Source: an uncultured Faecalibacterium sp. (GTDB taxonomy: Bacteria > Bacillota > Clostridia > Oscillospirales > Ruminococcaceae). From it: 64,000 nucleotides of DNA. Below are positions 1 through 8,727 of this stretch, in pieces. Numbering within the stretch: the first letter of the stretch is position 1; each line of letters opens with the position of its first letter. Below the pieces are notes generated by a model. That model was not told where the DNA came from. It did no database searches and saw only the letters and a program-made list of their open reading frames with translations. Made by a program: the position numbers and the translations under genes. The stretch is from assembly GCA_937880095.1 (NCBI GenBank), contig CALFLK010000001.1, positions 1-64,000 on the forward strand, written 5' to 3'.

Positions 1-101
1 TAATATCGCAGCAACTATCCATCTGTCAAGGATTCTTCAAATTGTTTTTTGCACATATTGCATTTTACAGTAAAACACTCCACTGAAGCATCTTACAATA
101 A

Positions 102-140
102 AAGAGGAGCCGTACAGCGAAAGCTGTACGGCTCCTCTCA
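102..140 (-). terminator. Terminator after lacZ
   Basis: A perfect 16-bp inverted repeat (103-118 and 123-138) closes on a GAAA tetraloop, followed on the minus strand by TTTTATTGT. It lies about 50 bases past the stop codon of the beta-galactosidase gene. Confidence 0.8.
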
Positions 141-188
141 TTTATTCGTAGACCATCAAGAAAGGGGTTACCTGATGGTTGCGCCGAA

Positions 189-3100
189 TTACTTGCTCAG
201 ACGGACACGCTCATGTGCAATCTGCTTGTCGTCAGTTTCCTTGTTGTTAAACGGAGTTACACGGAACTCAATCGTGAACGGCTCATTCTTTGCACGGTAC
301 TTATCCAGCTGCCACTGACCGCAGGAGTAAGAGCCCAGTGCGTTCTGCTTGTAATCCACGTTGAACACGACATAGTCGCGCTTCTTCAGATCGCAAGTGT
401 GCTTTGCATCGTCCAGATCCTTTTCCTCATAGAAGGAAGCACTGAAGTTGAAGCTGCTTTCGGTAGAGGCAACCATGCCCATGCCTCTGTCGTTGGTCAG
501 CGATACCCACTTGCAATCCATGTGGTTGCCGTTTGCCTGAGGAACAACATAATTGGTGAACAGACCGTCTACGGTATTATCGTAGACGCCCATCAGACCA
601 GCTTCCTTGGAGTCTGCGTAGTTTTCGCCAGGACCACGACCAAAGTAACGCACATTTTCCATAGACTTGTCCAGATGCATGGTCACACCAATACGCGGGA
701 ACATATCCGGTGCGCAGCCCAGTTTGCCGGTCATTGCCATATTGGCAGAAGATCCGTTTGCGGACAAGGTTGCACCGTCGTCGTCCATTTTGCCACCCGG
801 AACACCGGATACACGAATCAGCACATCGCCAGTAGGGCAAACCACATACTCATAGGTAGTGTCAAAGTGCCAGGAGCTGTTGGTCGTACCATTTACAGTC
901 TTGACGACCACCTGCAGGAAGTGACCATCCTCCTCGTAATGGATATCCATCACAACTTCATGCTCCAGATGCAGGAAGTAAACCTTCTTCATCTCGTGGA
1001 TGATTTCCATATCATTGCTGATGGGAGCGCGCCACAAGGTCAGTCTGGGACCCTTGCTCATGACCTGCATACCGTCACGAATAATGCTGGTGATATTGCC
1101 ACGCACCAGATCAAACTCCACAGAGAAGTTTGCACCCTCTGCACGCAGTGTGGTGTGATTCTTGGTGACCTTCAAAGTGCCTTCCGGAACTACTTCGATA
1201 CCTTCGCGGTAAACAGGCAGCTTGAACTGTGCCGTTGCCAGCTCAAATCCAGCAGGAGCATACGGAGCAGCTTCCTTCAACTGGTAAGAGATATTCAGGT
1301 AATACTCTGCACCCGGTTTTGCATGGATACGATTCAGCTGATAAGGAACAGTGATATCCTTACCGGCACGAGCAGGAATGGACGGCAGATCCACACTGCC
1401 GCTCTGCAGCAGTACATCGTCTTCCATTACTTGATAAATCAGACGGAAACGGTTCAGGTCAGCAAAGTCATAACGGCTCAGCAGATGGATGACACCCTTT
1501 TCCAAATCAACTTCAGTAGTAGTGATAGGCTCAACAACCTTCTTGTACTCATACAAACCAGGAGAAGGCTTGCGGTCAGGCATCAGCATACCATCGATGC
1601 AGAAGTCCATGTTGCTGGGATCATCGCCGAAGTCGCCGCCATAACGGTAATACTTCTCACCGTCTTCGGTGTAGCTTTCGATACCGTGGTCGAACCACTC
1701 CCAGATGAAGCCGCCCTGCAGCTTATCGTGTGCATAGAACAGATCCTGATATTCTTTCAGGTTGCCGGGACCATTGCCCATGGAATGGCAGTACTCACAA
1801 AGGATATGCGGATGCTTGCTGTTTGCAATAACGTCTTTCATCAGGAAAGGCTTTGCCGGGTTCTCCAGCCAGGTGTACATCGTGGAGTAAACATCAGCGT
1901 ACTCCATATCAAAGTCGCCTTCGTAGTGGACCAAACGGGTGGGGTCCATCTGGTGTGCAACTTCGGTCATCTTAAAGAAGTTGCAGCCGGATGCGGATTC
2001 ATTGCCCAAAGACCACATCAGGATTGCCGGGTGGTTCTTATCGCGTTCGATCATGCGTACCATACGGGACACATATGCCAGCTCCCAAGTGGGATCATCG
2101 GTGATCCACTTGTAGTTGCCGGTCAGCTCGAAGCCGTGGCACTCCAAGTCGGTTTCATCAATCAGATACATACCATACTGATCGCACAGATCATACAGGT
2201 AGTAAGCATCCGGATAGTGGCAGGTACGAATTGCATTGACGTTGAACTGCTTCATCAGGATGATGTCTTTTTCGATTTCCTCGCGAGCAACAACACGACC
2301 GTTGCGCGGGTTGTAATCGTGACGGTTCATACCCTTGAACTTGATTGCAACACCGTTGACCAGGAAGGTGTCACCATTCAGACGAATATTGCGGAAACCG
2401 ACCTTCTGCGGAATGACTTCAACCGCATTGCCGTCTTTTTCTACAGTCATCAACAGCTGATACAGATAAGGAGTTTCTGCTGTCCAGTGCTCTGCATTCT
2501 TAATCACTGCCTTGCAGCTGACCTTATTGCCGTTGGAAGAAGCAGTGTCTTTCCATACGCAGCCACCTACTGCATCCAGAAGCTCGAAAGTTACCTGTAC
2601 AGGCTCCTCGGTGCGCAGCACTGCATCAACAGAAAACAGACCGTTCACATAAGCGTCATCCAGATCGGCAACTACCGTGTAGTCGTTGATGCCGTTCTTC
2701 GGAACGCCCAGCAGTTCTACATCGCGGAAAATACCGCTTTCCCACCACATATCCTGGTCTTCCAGATAAGTGCCGTCAGACCACTGGTAGACACGCACGG
2801 TCACATCATTTTCTCCACCAACACGAACCAGGTCGGTGATATCGAACTCAGCTTCGTTGCGTGCGCCCTTGCTGTAACCGACTTCCTGACCGTTGACCCA
2901 CAGATGATAGGCAGAATCAACACCACAGAAGCGCAGGATGATCTGCTTGTTGCGGAAGCTCTCATCTACATAGAAGGTGCGCTTATAAATGCCGGTGGGG
3001 TTTTCAGTGGGCACATACGGCGGATTGATCGGGAAGTTGTACCACAAATCGGAGTAGTGCATCTTTCCGTAACCCTGCAGCTGCCAGTTGCCCGGTACGG

Positions 3101-3329
3101 TGATATCGTCCATAGTAGAGGTATCGAAATCACTTGCAAAGAAGCCTTCGGGGCTGTATTCCGGAGCATCCAGGAACATGAATTTCCATACGCCGTTCAG
3201 ATTCTTGAACGCATGCGTGTAACCGTTGCTGCCGAGCAGAGCTTTTTCCCGATCCGGGAAAGTCAGAAAATGTGCTCGCGCAGGCATTCTGTTGATGGCA
3301 TCGATCTGATGGTTTTCCCAAGTTTTCAT
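189..3329 (-). CDS. lacZ: Beta-galactosidase, glycoside hydrolase family 2 (LacZ type)
   Basis: Hydrolyses terminal beta-D-galactosides such as lactose or N-acetyllactosamine products. The 1046 residues match the usual length of large LacZ enzymes (about 1020-1050), with the order sugar-binding jelly roll, immunoglobulin-like domain, TIM barrel, second immunoglobulin-like domain and C-terminal Bgal_small domain. The acid/base Glu lies in WSLGNES (about residue 444) and the nucleophile Glu in CEYCHSMGNG (about 512). There is no signal peptide, so it is cytoplasmic. The ATG start has AGGAGG seven bases upstream. It follows the APC permease by 32 bases, so the two are probably one operon under the divergent AraC regulator. 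Family assignment is secure; the natural substrate is not known. Confidence 0.97.
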   Translation of the reverse strand: MKTWENHQIDAINRMPARAHFLTFPDREKALLGSNGYTHAFKNLNGVWKFMFLDAPEYSPEGFFASDFDTSTMDDITVPGNWQLQGYGKMHYSDLWYNFPINPPYVPTENPTGIYKRTFYVDESFRNKQIILRFCGVDSAYHLWVNGQEVGYSKGARNEAEFDITDLVRVGGENDVTVRVYQWSDGTYLEDQDMWWESGIFRDVELLGVPKNGINDYTVVADLDDAYVNGLFSVDAVLRTEEPVQVTFELLDAVGGCVWKDTASSNGNKVSCKAVIKNAEHWTAETPYLYQLLMTVEKDGNAVEVIPQKVGFRNIRLNGDTFLVNGVAIKFKGMNRHDYNPRNGRVVAREEIEKDIILMKQFNVNAIRTCHYPDAYYLYDLCDQYGMYLIDETDLECHGFELTGNYKWITDDPTWELAYVSRMVRMIERDKNHPAILMWSLGNESASGCNFFKMTEVAHQMDPTRLVHYEGDFDMEYADVYSTMYTWLENPAKPFLMKDVIANSKHPHILCEYCHSMGNGPGNLKEYQDLFYAHDKLQGGFIWEWFDHGIESYTEDGEKYYRYGGDFGDDPSNMDFCIDGMLMPDRKPSPGLYEYKKVVEPITTTEVDLEKGVIHLLSRYDFADLNRFRLIYQVMEDDVLLQSGSVDLPSIPARAGKDITVPYQLNRIHAKPGAEYYLNISYQLKEAAPYAPAGFELATAQFKLPVYREGIEVVPEGTLKVTKNHTTLRAEGANFSVEFDLVRGNITSIIRDGMQVMSKGPRLTLWRAPISNDMEIIHEMKKVYFLHLEHEVVMDIHYEEDGHFLQVVVKTVNGTTNSSWHFDTTYEYVVCPTGDVLIRVSGVPGGKMDDDGATLSANGSSANMAMTGKLGCAPDMFPRIGVTMHLDKSMENVRYFGRGPGENYADSKEAGLMGVYDNTVDGLFTNYVVPQANGNHMDCKWVSLTNDRGMGMVASTESSFNFSASFYEEKDLDDAKHTCDLKKRDYVVFNVDYKQNALGSYSCGQWQLDKYRAKNEPFTIEFRVTPFNNKETDDKQIAHERVRLSK

Positions 3330-3361
3330 CGTACGATCCTCCTAATTTTATATTTTACGTT

Positions 3362-4831
3362 TTACTTGTTGTTCTGAATTTTGTTTTTCTTTTCATAGCG
3401 ATTCCAGCAGAACCATGCCAGACCCATAAAGACTACGACACCCAGAACGTTGTACACCAAGGTACCAATCGGGTTTGCAACGCCTTCGGGCAAAGTTCCG
3501 TTGATTGCCTGCATGATCAGAGAGGGTTCCGGAACAGTGGACATGAAGAATACGAACATGAACACAGCCAGCAGGAACACGCCAGCAGCAATACCAAACT
3601 TACGGCTGCCAAATTTGAAATCACGCGGCATATCGTCCTTCTTCCAGCGCAGACCGATGTAAGCTGCGAGCAGGAACAGAACAGGAAGCAGAGAGGTTGC
3701 AGCGGTCATATTAATCAGCATTTCCAGGAAGCTGTCGATGTTGCTGATGCCCAGTGCGGGAACAATCAGCAGAACGGTGACAACGACGCCCTGAACCAGC
3801 AGAGCATTAGTGGGGTTGCCTTCGTCGTTGGTCTTAACCAGCCACTTGCCAAAAACACCTTCCGGAATCTCGGAGAAGAATACCTTTACGGGAGCTGCGG
3901 TCCACAGTGCCAGAGAACCCAGGCTACCCAGCAGAAGAATAACACCGACCAGACGAGCCATTACGCCGTTCGGTATGCCGAAATGAGAGCCCAAAATCTG
4001 GAATACGTCGAAAATACCATTGGAGAAGTTGCCGGACAGCACTTCGGTCGGGACAACCAGACCAACTGCAATAGCACCGAGCACATACATGACGCCAACT
4101 GCGATTGTGGACATAACCATGACGCGTACGAAAGTCTTGTTGCCACCCTTAACGTCCTTGACGTAAACGCCGATACTTTCACCGCCGCCTACTGCCTGCA
4201 GCACCCAAGCCATTGTCATAAAGAATGTCCAGTTAAACTTGGGGGTGATGGTCTGCATACTGAACTCCTGTGCAGGAGCCTGACCAAAGCCAAAGACAAC
4301 TACGAATGCCAGAACAACGAATGCGATACCCATCAGCAGACGAGCGCCGCCAGCAAAGCTTGTTACCTTTGAAATCCAGCTGACACCCTTTACGCAGACA
4401 TACGTTGCAGCCCAGAACAGCACGATGGAAATCACTGCGATGATTCTCGTTCCACCGTCACCACCAAATACGTTTCTGCCGAAGAATGCGTAAGAAGCGT
4501 AGATCAAAGTCTGCGGAAGCAGAGAGCAGAAGAAGAACAGGTTTACGAAGAAATATGCCCAAGCACCTAAAAATGCCCATTTCGGTCCCAGAACACATTC
4601 CAGCCAGCTATGTACGCCGGATTCCTTTTCCGAGTTTGCAGATGCAAATTCTGCAATCATCAGAATAAAGGGCAGGAAGTAGAATACCGAACCAAAGATG
4701 TATGCGGGGATGGTTGTCAAGCCGATCTGAATACTATTGTTAATAATACTCGGAAAAGCGAACACGGCAGAGAAAGTCATCATCATCAACGCCATTGATC
4801 CGAGACGTTCTCTTGAATTTGTGTTTTCCAT
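3362..4831 (-). CDS. APC-superfamily permease (glutamate:GABA antiporter-like, YjeM/GadC group)
   Basis: A 489-residue integral membrane protein with about twelve hydrophobic segments. The N-terminal helix runs through a FSAVFAFP stretch, followed by a FLPF.LM.AEFA segment typical of amino-acid/polyamine antiporters of the APC superfamily. I place the start at 4831, where AGGAGG sits six bases upstream; a longer in-frame reading to 4900 lacks a ribosome site. It is the first gene of a two-gene operon with the beta-galactosidase, a strange partner for a sugar hydrolase, since lactose permeases belong to other families. Members exchange amino acids, amines or carboxylates; the substrate here cannot be told from sequence. 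Confidence 0.85.
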   Translation of the reverse strand: MENTNSRERLGSMALMMMTFSAVFAFPSIINNSIQIGLTTIPAYIFGSVFYFLPFILMIAEFASANSEKESGVHSWLECVLGPKWAFLGAWAYFFVNLFFFCSLLPQTLIYASYAFFGRNVFGGDGGTRIIAVISIVLFWAATYVCVKGVSWISKVTSFAGGARLLMGIAFVVLAFVVVFGFGQAPAQEFSMQTITPKFNWTFFMTMAWVLQAVGGGESIGVYVKDVKGGNKTFVRVMVMSTIAVGVMYVLGAIAVGLVVPTEVLSGNFSNGIFDVFQILGSHFGIPNGVMARLVGVILLLGSLGSLALWTAAPVKVFFSEIPEGVFGKWLVKTNDEGNPTNALLVQGVVVTVLLIVPALGISNIDSFLEMLINMTAATSLLPVLFLLAAYIGLRWKKDDMPRDFKFGSRKFGIAAGVFLLAVFMFVFFMSTVPEPSLIMQAINGTLPEGVANPIGTLVYNVLGVVVFMGLAWFCWNRYEKKNKIQNNK

Positions 4832-5220
4832 GAGAATCCTCCTTGTTTCTTTTTTCGTTTCGTTTTCGCAGCATGGAACGGGCTGCTTTTGTGATTTCAT
4901 TGTAGCATTCCGAAACGCACAAAGATATCAAAAATGTTGAAGCAATTATAACATATGTTGCCAAACGTCGAAAGAAAGCACTTTCAAGGAGCTTTTTCCT
5001 TGTATTTTCGTGGTAAATATCATCCAATATTATTTCCCATTGGACATTTTATTTGTGACGAAGATACTGTTTTGTGTGCGTAAACCCATATTTTTATCTT
5101 TTGCGGTTCGTTGTTATACTTGTCGCTTATTTATATTTATGTTGACGCACATAGATTTTTTCATGTATAATCATTGTTGGGTACAAAATTATGAAAAAAG
5201 TATGCAAGGGGTAAACAGCT
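4832..5220. promoter_or_regulatory. Divergent promoter region between permease-lacZ and araC-type gene
   Basis: On the plus strand TTGACG (5142-5147) and TATAAT (5166-5171), 18 bases apart, form a strong promoter for the regulator gene. On the minus strand a consensus TATAAT lies at 4945-4950, but no good -35 box sits 16-18 bases upstream of it, as expected of an activator-dependent promoter served by an AraC protein. The region is AT-rich and holds no gene. Confidence 0.7.
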
Positions 5221-6075
5221 ATGGCGAAATTTTTTGAAACCGATATCGGTATCATTATTGATGATTCCCCTGTCGGCAACGAGATCCAGCTTTGTGAATG
5301 TGGATTTGAGGAATGCCGACCGACAAAGCCCTATGAATTCGCTTTGATTGATTATTGGGTAATCCACTATTGCATTGATGGCGAAGGTCATTTTCAAATC
5401 CGTGACAAGCAGGATACGATTCACGCCGGCGATTTATTTGTCATTCCTCCTCACACAAAAAACAAGTATTTCCCCGATGCGTCTAATCCGTGGTCCTATC
5501 GCTGGATTGGGCTGCGGGGGCCTCTTGCGGAAGAAATTCTTTCGATGTGTGGGTTAACTGACAAGAATTATATCCTGCATTATAAAGTAGACTCCCGATT
5601 GGAAGATCAGTTTGAAGCAATCTACGATGATTTACAGAAAAATCATAAGCTGAAGGCATTGGGGAGATCACTGCAGTTGATAGATTATATCCAGCACAAC
5701 GTATACCATAGTGTGGAGTATCAGCTCAGTTCCGGTGAACTGTATTTTAATAAAGCAATTCATTTTATTCACAAAAACTATTTTAACAACATCACCATCT
5801 CTGATATTGCAGCTGCTGCCAACATCGATCGCACTTATATGTTTAAGCTGTTTCAAAAATATGTGAAGCAAAGTCCCAGTCAATACTTGCAGCAGTATCG
5901 CTTGGATAAGGCAAGTGTTCTGCTGAGAAAAAGCCCATTGAGCATTACAGACATCAGTTATGCAGTAGGATTCCAGCATCCACCTTATTTCACAAAGCTC
6001 TATACGCAATATAAGGGAATGACCCCGTCTGAGTATCGAAAGGGTTTTCTTTTGAAGGAGGGTTCCTTCGAATAA
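5221..6075 (+). CDS. AraC-family transcriptional regulator
   Basis: A 284-residue regulator: an N-terminal cupin-like sensing domain (about residues 20-150, with an AGDLFVIPPHTK-type strand) and two C-terminal AraC helix-turn-helix motifs (about 181-278; ITISDIAAAANI and ITDISYAVGF, ending in TPSEYRK). It is divergent from the permease-lacZ operon, so it most likely activates it in response to a sugar. The ATG is preceded by AAGGGGTAAACAGCT. A hairpin terminator follows the stop. Confidence 0.93.
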   Translation: MAKFFETDIGIIIDDSPVGNEIQLCECGFEECRPTKPYEFALIDYWVIHYCIDGEGHFQIRDKQDTIHAGDLFVIPPHTKNKYFPDASNPWSYRWIGLRGPLAEEILSMCGLTDKNYILHYKVDSRLEDQFEAIYDDLQKNHKLKALGRSLQLIDYIQHNVYHSVEYQLSSGELYFNKAIHFIHKNYFNNITISDIAAAANIDRTYMFKLFQKYVKQSPSQYLQQYRLDKASVLLRKSPLSITDISYAVGFQHPPYFTKLYTQYKGMTPSEYRKGFLLKEGSFE

Positions 6076-6099
6076 TTCTGGTACAAACAAAGCCTGTTA

Positions 6100-6142
6100 T
6101 AAAAAGGAGCAGTCAACCATTTTTAGTTGACTGCTCCTTTTC
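6100..6142 (+). terminator. Terminator after the AraC-type gene
   Basis: AAAAGGAGCAGTCAAC and GTTGACTGCTCCTTTT-type arms form a long stem around a short AT-rich loop and end in TTTT, just past the araC-type stop. Confidence 0.85.
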
Positions 6143-6262
6143 GCGATCCGGATACTTTATGGGTACTTTTGACACATTTATCAAAAAACGACACGGAACC
6201 GTTTTATCCTTCCCTCTACCCCATATCAAACAAATCTTTTTGTTTTTTACAAAAAAATTCAT

Positions 6263-6344
6263 CTGACAACTACCACACCTATTTACAAATGCAAGTTGTT
6301 AGTATACAATGTCATCAATCTTATACAGTGTGAGGTGATAAAGT
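6263..6344 (+). promoter_or_regulatory. Promoter and candidate BusR operator
   Basis: TTTACA (6282-6287) and TACAAT (6305-6310), 17 bases apart, make a promoter. An inverted repeat CTGACAACT (6263-6271) and AGTTGTTAG (6294-6302), with one mismatch and 22 bases between arms, flanks the -35 box and would suit autorepression. The ribosome site GAGGTGATAAAG follows at 6332. Confidence 0.5.
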
Positions 6345-6980
6345 TTGAAGAATGTTGTCGTTCCTGCCCAGTATTTGCAGATTGCGCTGGATTTAGCCAG
6401 ACGAATTGCCAACGGTGAACTGGAAGAAGGAAAACGAATGTACGGTCGGTCTGTTATGGCTTCCGAATACAACGTATCTCCCGAAACCATCCGACGAGCG
6501 CTTCACCTTCTTGCTGATATGAAAGTTGTGGAAATCAAGCCACAAAGCGGAATTGTTGTTCTCTCCGCAGATAGTGCCAAACGCTATATTGACCATTTCG
6601 AGGAAAGTGCTGACACCAAATCGCTGAGAAATCAGCTGCAGTCTTTGATGGAAGAATACACGCAGCTTCATCAGCGCATGAACGCTACAATCAAAGCGCT
6701 TGTAAAAAGCAAAGAAGCCTTTGCAACAACCGGCGAGCCACTGCCCAATTACGAAATTACAATTCCGGCAGAGTCTCGTGTAATCGGCAAAAGCATTGGC
6801 GAGCTTCAGTTTTGGCAGTCCACCGGCGCCACAATCATAGCAATCCGACGCAGGCAGACCGTCATCCTATCCCCGGGACCCTATGCAGAATTGTATCCCG
6901 GAGACGTTATTGTCATCGTTGGCTCTTCTGAATCCGCAGAAGCCGTTCATAGATTGGTTTTGGAAAAGGAGGCACTATGA
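6345..6980 (+). CDS. busR: GntR-family regulator with RCK_C domain (BusR-like)
   Basis: A 211-residue protein with a GntR winged helix (about residues 8-75, including a SPETIRRALHLL recognition helix), a central coiled coil (about 88-122) and a C-terminal RCK_C/TrkA-C domain (about 130-208, with ESRVIGKSIGEL). In streptococci and lactococci this architecture is BusR, a repressor of glycine-betaine uptake genes that binds cyclic di-AMP through RCK_C. It begins with TTG, preceded by GAGGTGATAAAG, and overlaps the next gene by four bases (ATGA), so it heads the ABC operon. The architecture match is strong; ligand binding is inferred from the family. Confidence 0.85.
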   Translation: MKNVVVPAQYLQIALDLARRIANGELEEGKRMYGRSVMASEYNVSPETIRRALHLLADMKVVEIKPQSGIVVLSADSAKRYIDHFEESADTKSLRNQLQSLMEEYTQLHQRMNATIKALVKSKEAFATTGEPLPNYEITIPAESRVIGKSIGELQFWQSTGATIIAIRRRQTVILSPGPYAELYPGDVIVIVGSSESAEAVHRLVLEKEAL

Positions 6981-8089
6981 TTCAGTTTGATCATGTAAAT
7001 AAAAGTTACGGTAAAACACAGATTTTGAAAGATTTGAGCTTTACCCTTGAAGACGGACAATTTGTGGTTTTAGTTGGTCCCTCTGGCTGTGGTAAGACCA
7101 CTACCATGAAAATGATCAACCGCCTTTTGGAGCCGGACAGGGGCACTGTTTATATTGATGGTAAAAATGTTCAGGATCAGGACAAAGTCGATTTGCGCAG
7201 ACATATTGGTTATGTCATTCAGCAGATTGGTCTGTTCCCCAACATGACCGTTGCACAAAACATCTGTGTAGTCCCCAAAATGCTGAAATATTCCAAGGCA
7301 CAGTGTGACCAGATTGTCAGCGACCTGCTGAAGATGGTCAATATGGAAAATTACGCTGACAAATATCCTTCCGAAATGTCTGGTGGTCAACAGCAGCGTA
7401 TTGGTGTGCTTCGTGCTTTGGCTGCATCTCCCCCGATCGTTTTGATGGATGAGCCCTTCAGTGCTTTGGATCCCATCACTCGTGACACGCTGCAGGACGA
7501 AGTGAAAAAGCTGCAACAGAAGCTGAAAAAGACGATTATCTTTGTCAGCCACGATATGAATGAAGCCTTAAAGCTGGCAGATGTCATCATCTTTATGAAT
7601 GCAGGCGAAATCGTGCAGATGGGCTCCCCCGAAGAACTGCTGGAGCATCCTGCCAATGAGATGGTGCGCAATTTCCTGGGCAAACATACTTCTGACGCAA
7701 CTTCCAGTTCGAAAGTTGAGCGTTTTATGCGTACCAATGTGCATACTGTCAAACCAGACCGCGGTGTTCTGGAATGCGCCGAACGCATGGCACGCAACAG
7801 CGTCGATACCCTGCTGGTGACCGACGAAGCGGATCGCTATGTCGGCATTGTTTCGATTGGCGATATGCGTAAGTGGGGTCGTGATCTGCATACGATTGAA
7901 CCGCTGATTCGTCAGTCTGCCCGCACGGTGCATGTGGGAGATAACGCCAAGGAGAGTTTTGAGTATCTGCTGAACTCCAATGCACCCTATGTTGTTGTGC
8001 TGAATGCGGATGATACCATTGCTGGCATCGTGACAAAAACCAGTGTAGCCCGCGCTGTGGCAGAAAACCTGTGGGGTGAGACGGAATGA
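6977..8089 (+). CDS. opuCA: OpuC-type ABC transporter ATPase with CBS pair
   Basis: The 370-residue ATPase of a quaternary-amine (osmoprotectant) importer. Walker A GPSGCGKTT is at about 34-42, signature MSGGQQQR near 134, Walker B VLMDEP near 155, and the H-loop in FVSHD. Two C-terminal CBS domains (about 250-300 and 305-365) are typical of OpuCA/OpuBA and sense ionic strength or nucleotides in relatives. It overlaps genes on both sides by four bases. Alternative role: the EgtV ATPase of ergothioneine importers, which has the same fold and CBS domains. Confidence 0.93.
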   Translation: MIQFDHVNKSYGKTQILKDLSFTLEDGQFVVLVGPSGCGKTTTMKMINRLLEPDRGTVYIDGKNVQDQDKVDLRRHIGYVIQQIGLFPNMTVAQNICVVPKMLKYSKAQCDQIVSDLLKMVNMENYADKYPSEMSGGQQQRIGVLRALAASPPIVLMDEPFSALDPITRDTLQDEVKKLQQKLKKTIIFVSHDMNEALKLADVIIFMNAGEIVQMGSPEELLEHPANEMVRNFLGKHTSDATSSSKVERFMRTNVHTVKPDRGVLECAERMARNSVDTLLVTDEADRYVGIVSIGDMRKWGRDLHTIEPLIRQSARTVHVGDNAKESFEYLLNSNAPYVVVLNADDTIAGIVTKTSVARAVAENLWGETE

Positions 8090-8727
8090 GAGACTTTCTT
8101 GATACTTATGGGCTGCTCCTCTTCAAAGCCATCGGTATCCATACCATATATGTGGTAGCATCCGTGTTCTTCGGCTTCATACTGGGGCTGCTCCTCGGCA
8201 TTTTGCTTTCCCGTGTCCCCAAGTGGTCCGGAGTGATTCTTCCGGTGGTTTCTATTTTTCAGACCATTCCGGGTCTGGTTTTCATCGGTATACTGTTCCT
8301 TTGGATGGGTATGGTCCCCGCTACTGTTATTATCGCTCTTGCAATTTATGCCATGTTCCCCGTACTGAAAAACACCTATACAGGACTTCTGGGGGTTGCA
8401 CCTCAATATGTAGAAGCCGCAAAATGCTGCGGTATGTCCCCTGTGCAGCAACTTGTAAAAGTCGAACTGCCGTTGGCACTTCCCAGCATTTTTGCAGGAC
8501 TGCGTATGGCGGCTGTATATACAGTTTCTTGGGCAGTCCTTGCTTCGGTCATCGGACTGGGCGGTCTCGGAGAGTTTATCTATCAGGGAACCGCATCCAA
8601 TAACAGCACACTGATTTTGCTGGGTGCCATTCCGGCAGCTATTCTGGCAGTACTGATTGGCTCTCTGATTGATTTTCTGCAAAAGAAAATCACACCTCGC
8701 GGACTTCGCAAGGAGGTGAAAGAATGA
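8086..8727 (+). CDS. opuCB: OpuC-type ABC transporter permease
   Basis: A 213-residue MetI-like permease with about five to six membrane segments and an EAA loop (EAAKCCGM, then VELPLALPSI) that contacts the ATPase. It resembles OpuCB/OpuBB. Four-base overlaps on both sides indicate translational coupling. The downstream protein carries a second permease domain, so the importer probably pairs two different permeases. Confidence 0.92.
   Translation: MRDFLDTYGLLLFKAIGIHTIYVVASVFFGFILGLLLGILLSRVPKWSGVILPVVSIFQTIPGLVFIGILFLWMGMVPATVIIALAIYAMFPVLKNTYTGLLGVAPQYVEAAKCCGMSPVQQLVKVELPLALPSIFAGLRMAAVYTVSWAVLASVIGLGGLGEFIYQGTASNNSTLILLGAIPAAILAVLIGSLIDFLQKKITPRGLRKEVKE

Noticed and set aside
213..3377. 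Thousand-codon open frame opposite lacZ
   Set aside because: It mirrors the codon pattern of lacZ, has no ribosome site and gives low-complexity sequence without domains. Similar long antisense frames opposite GH89 and GH110 were rejected for the same reason.
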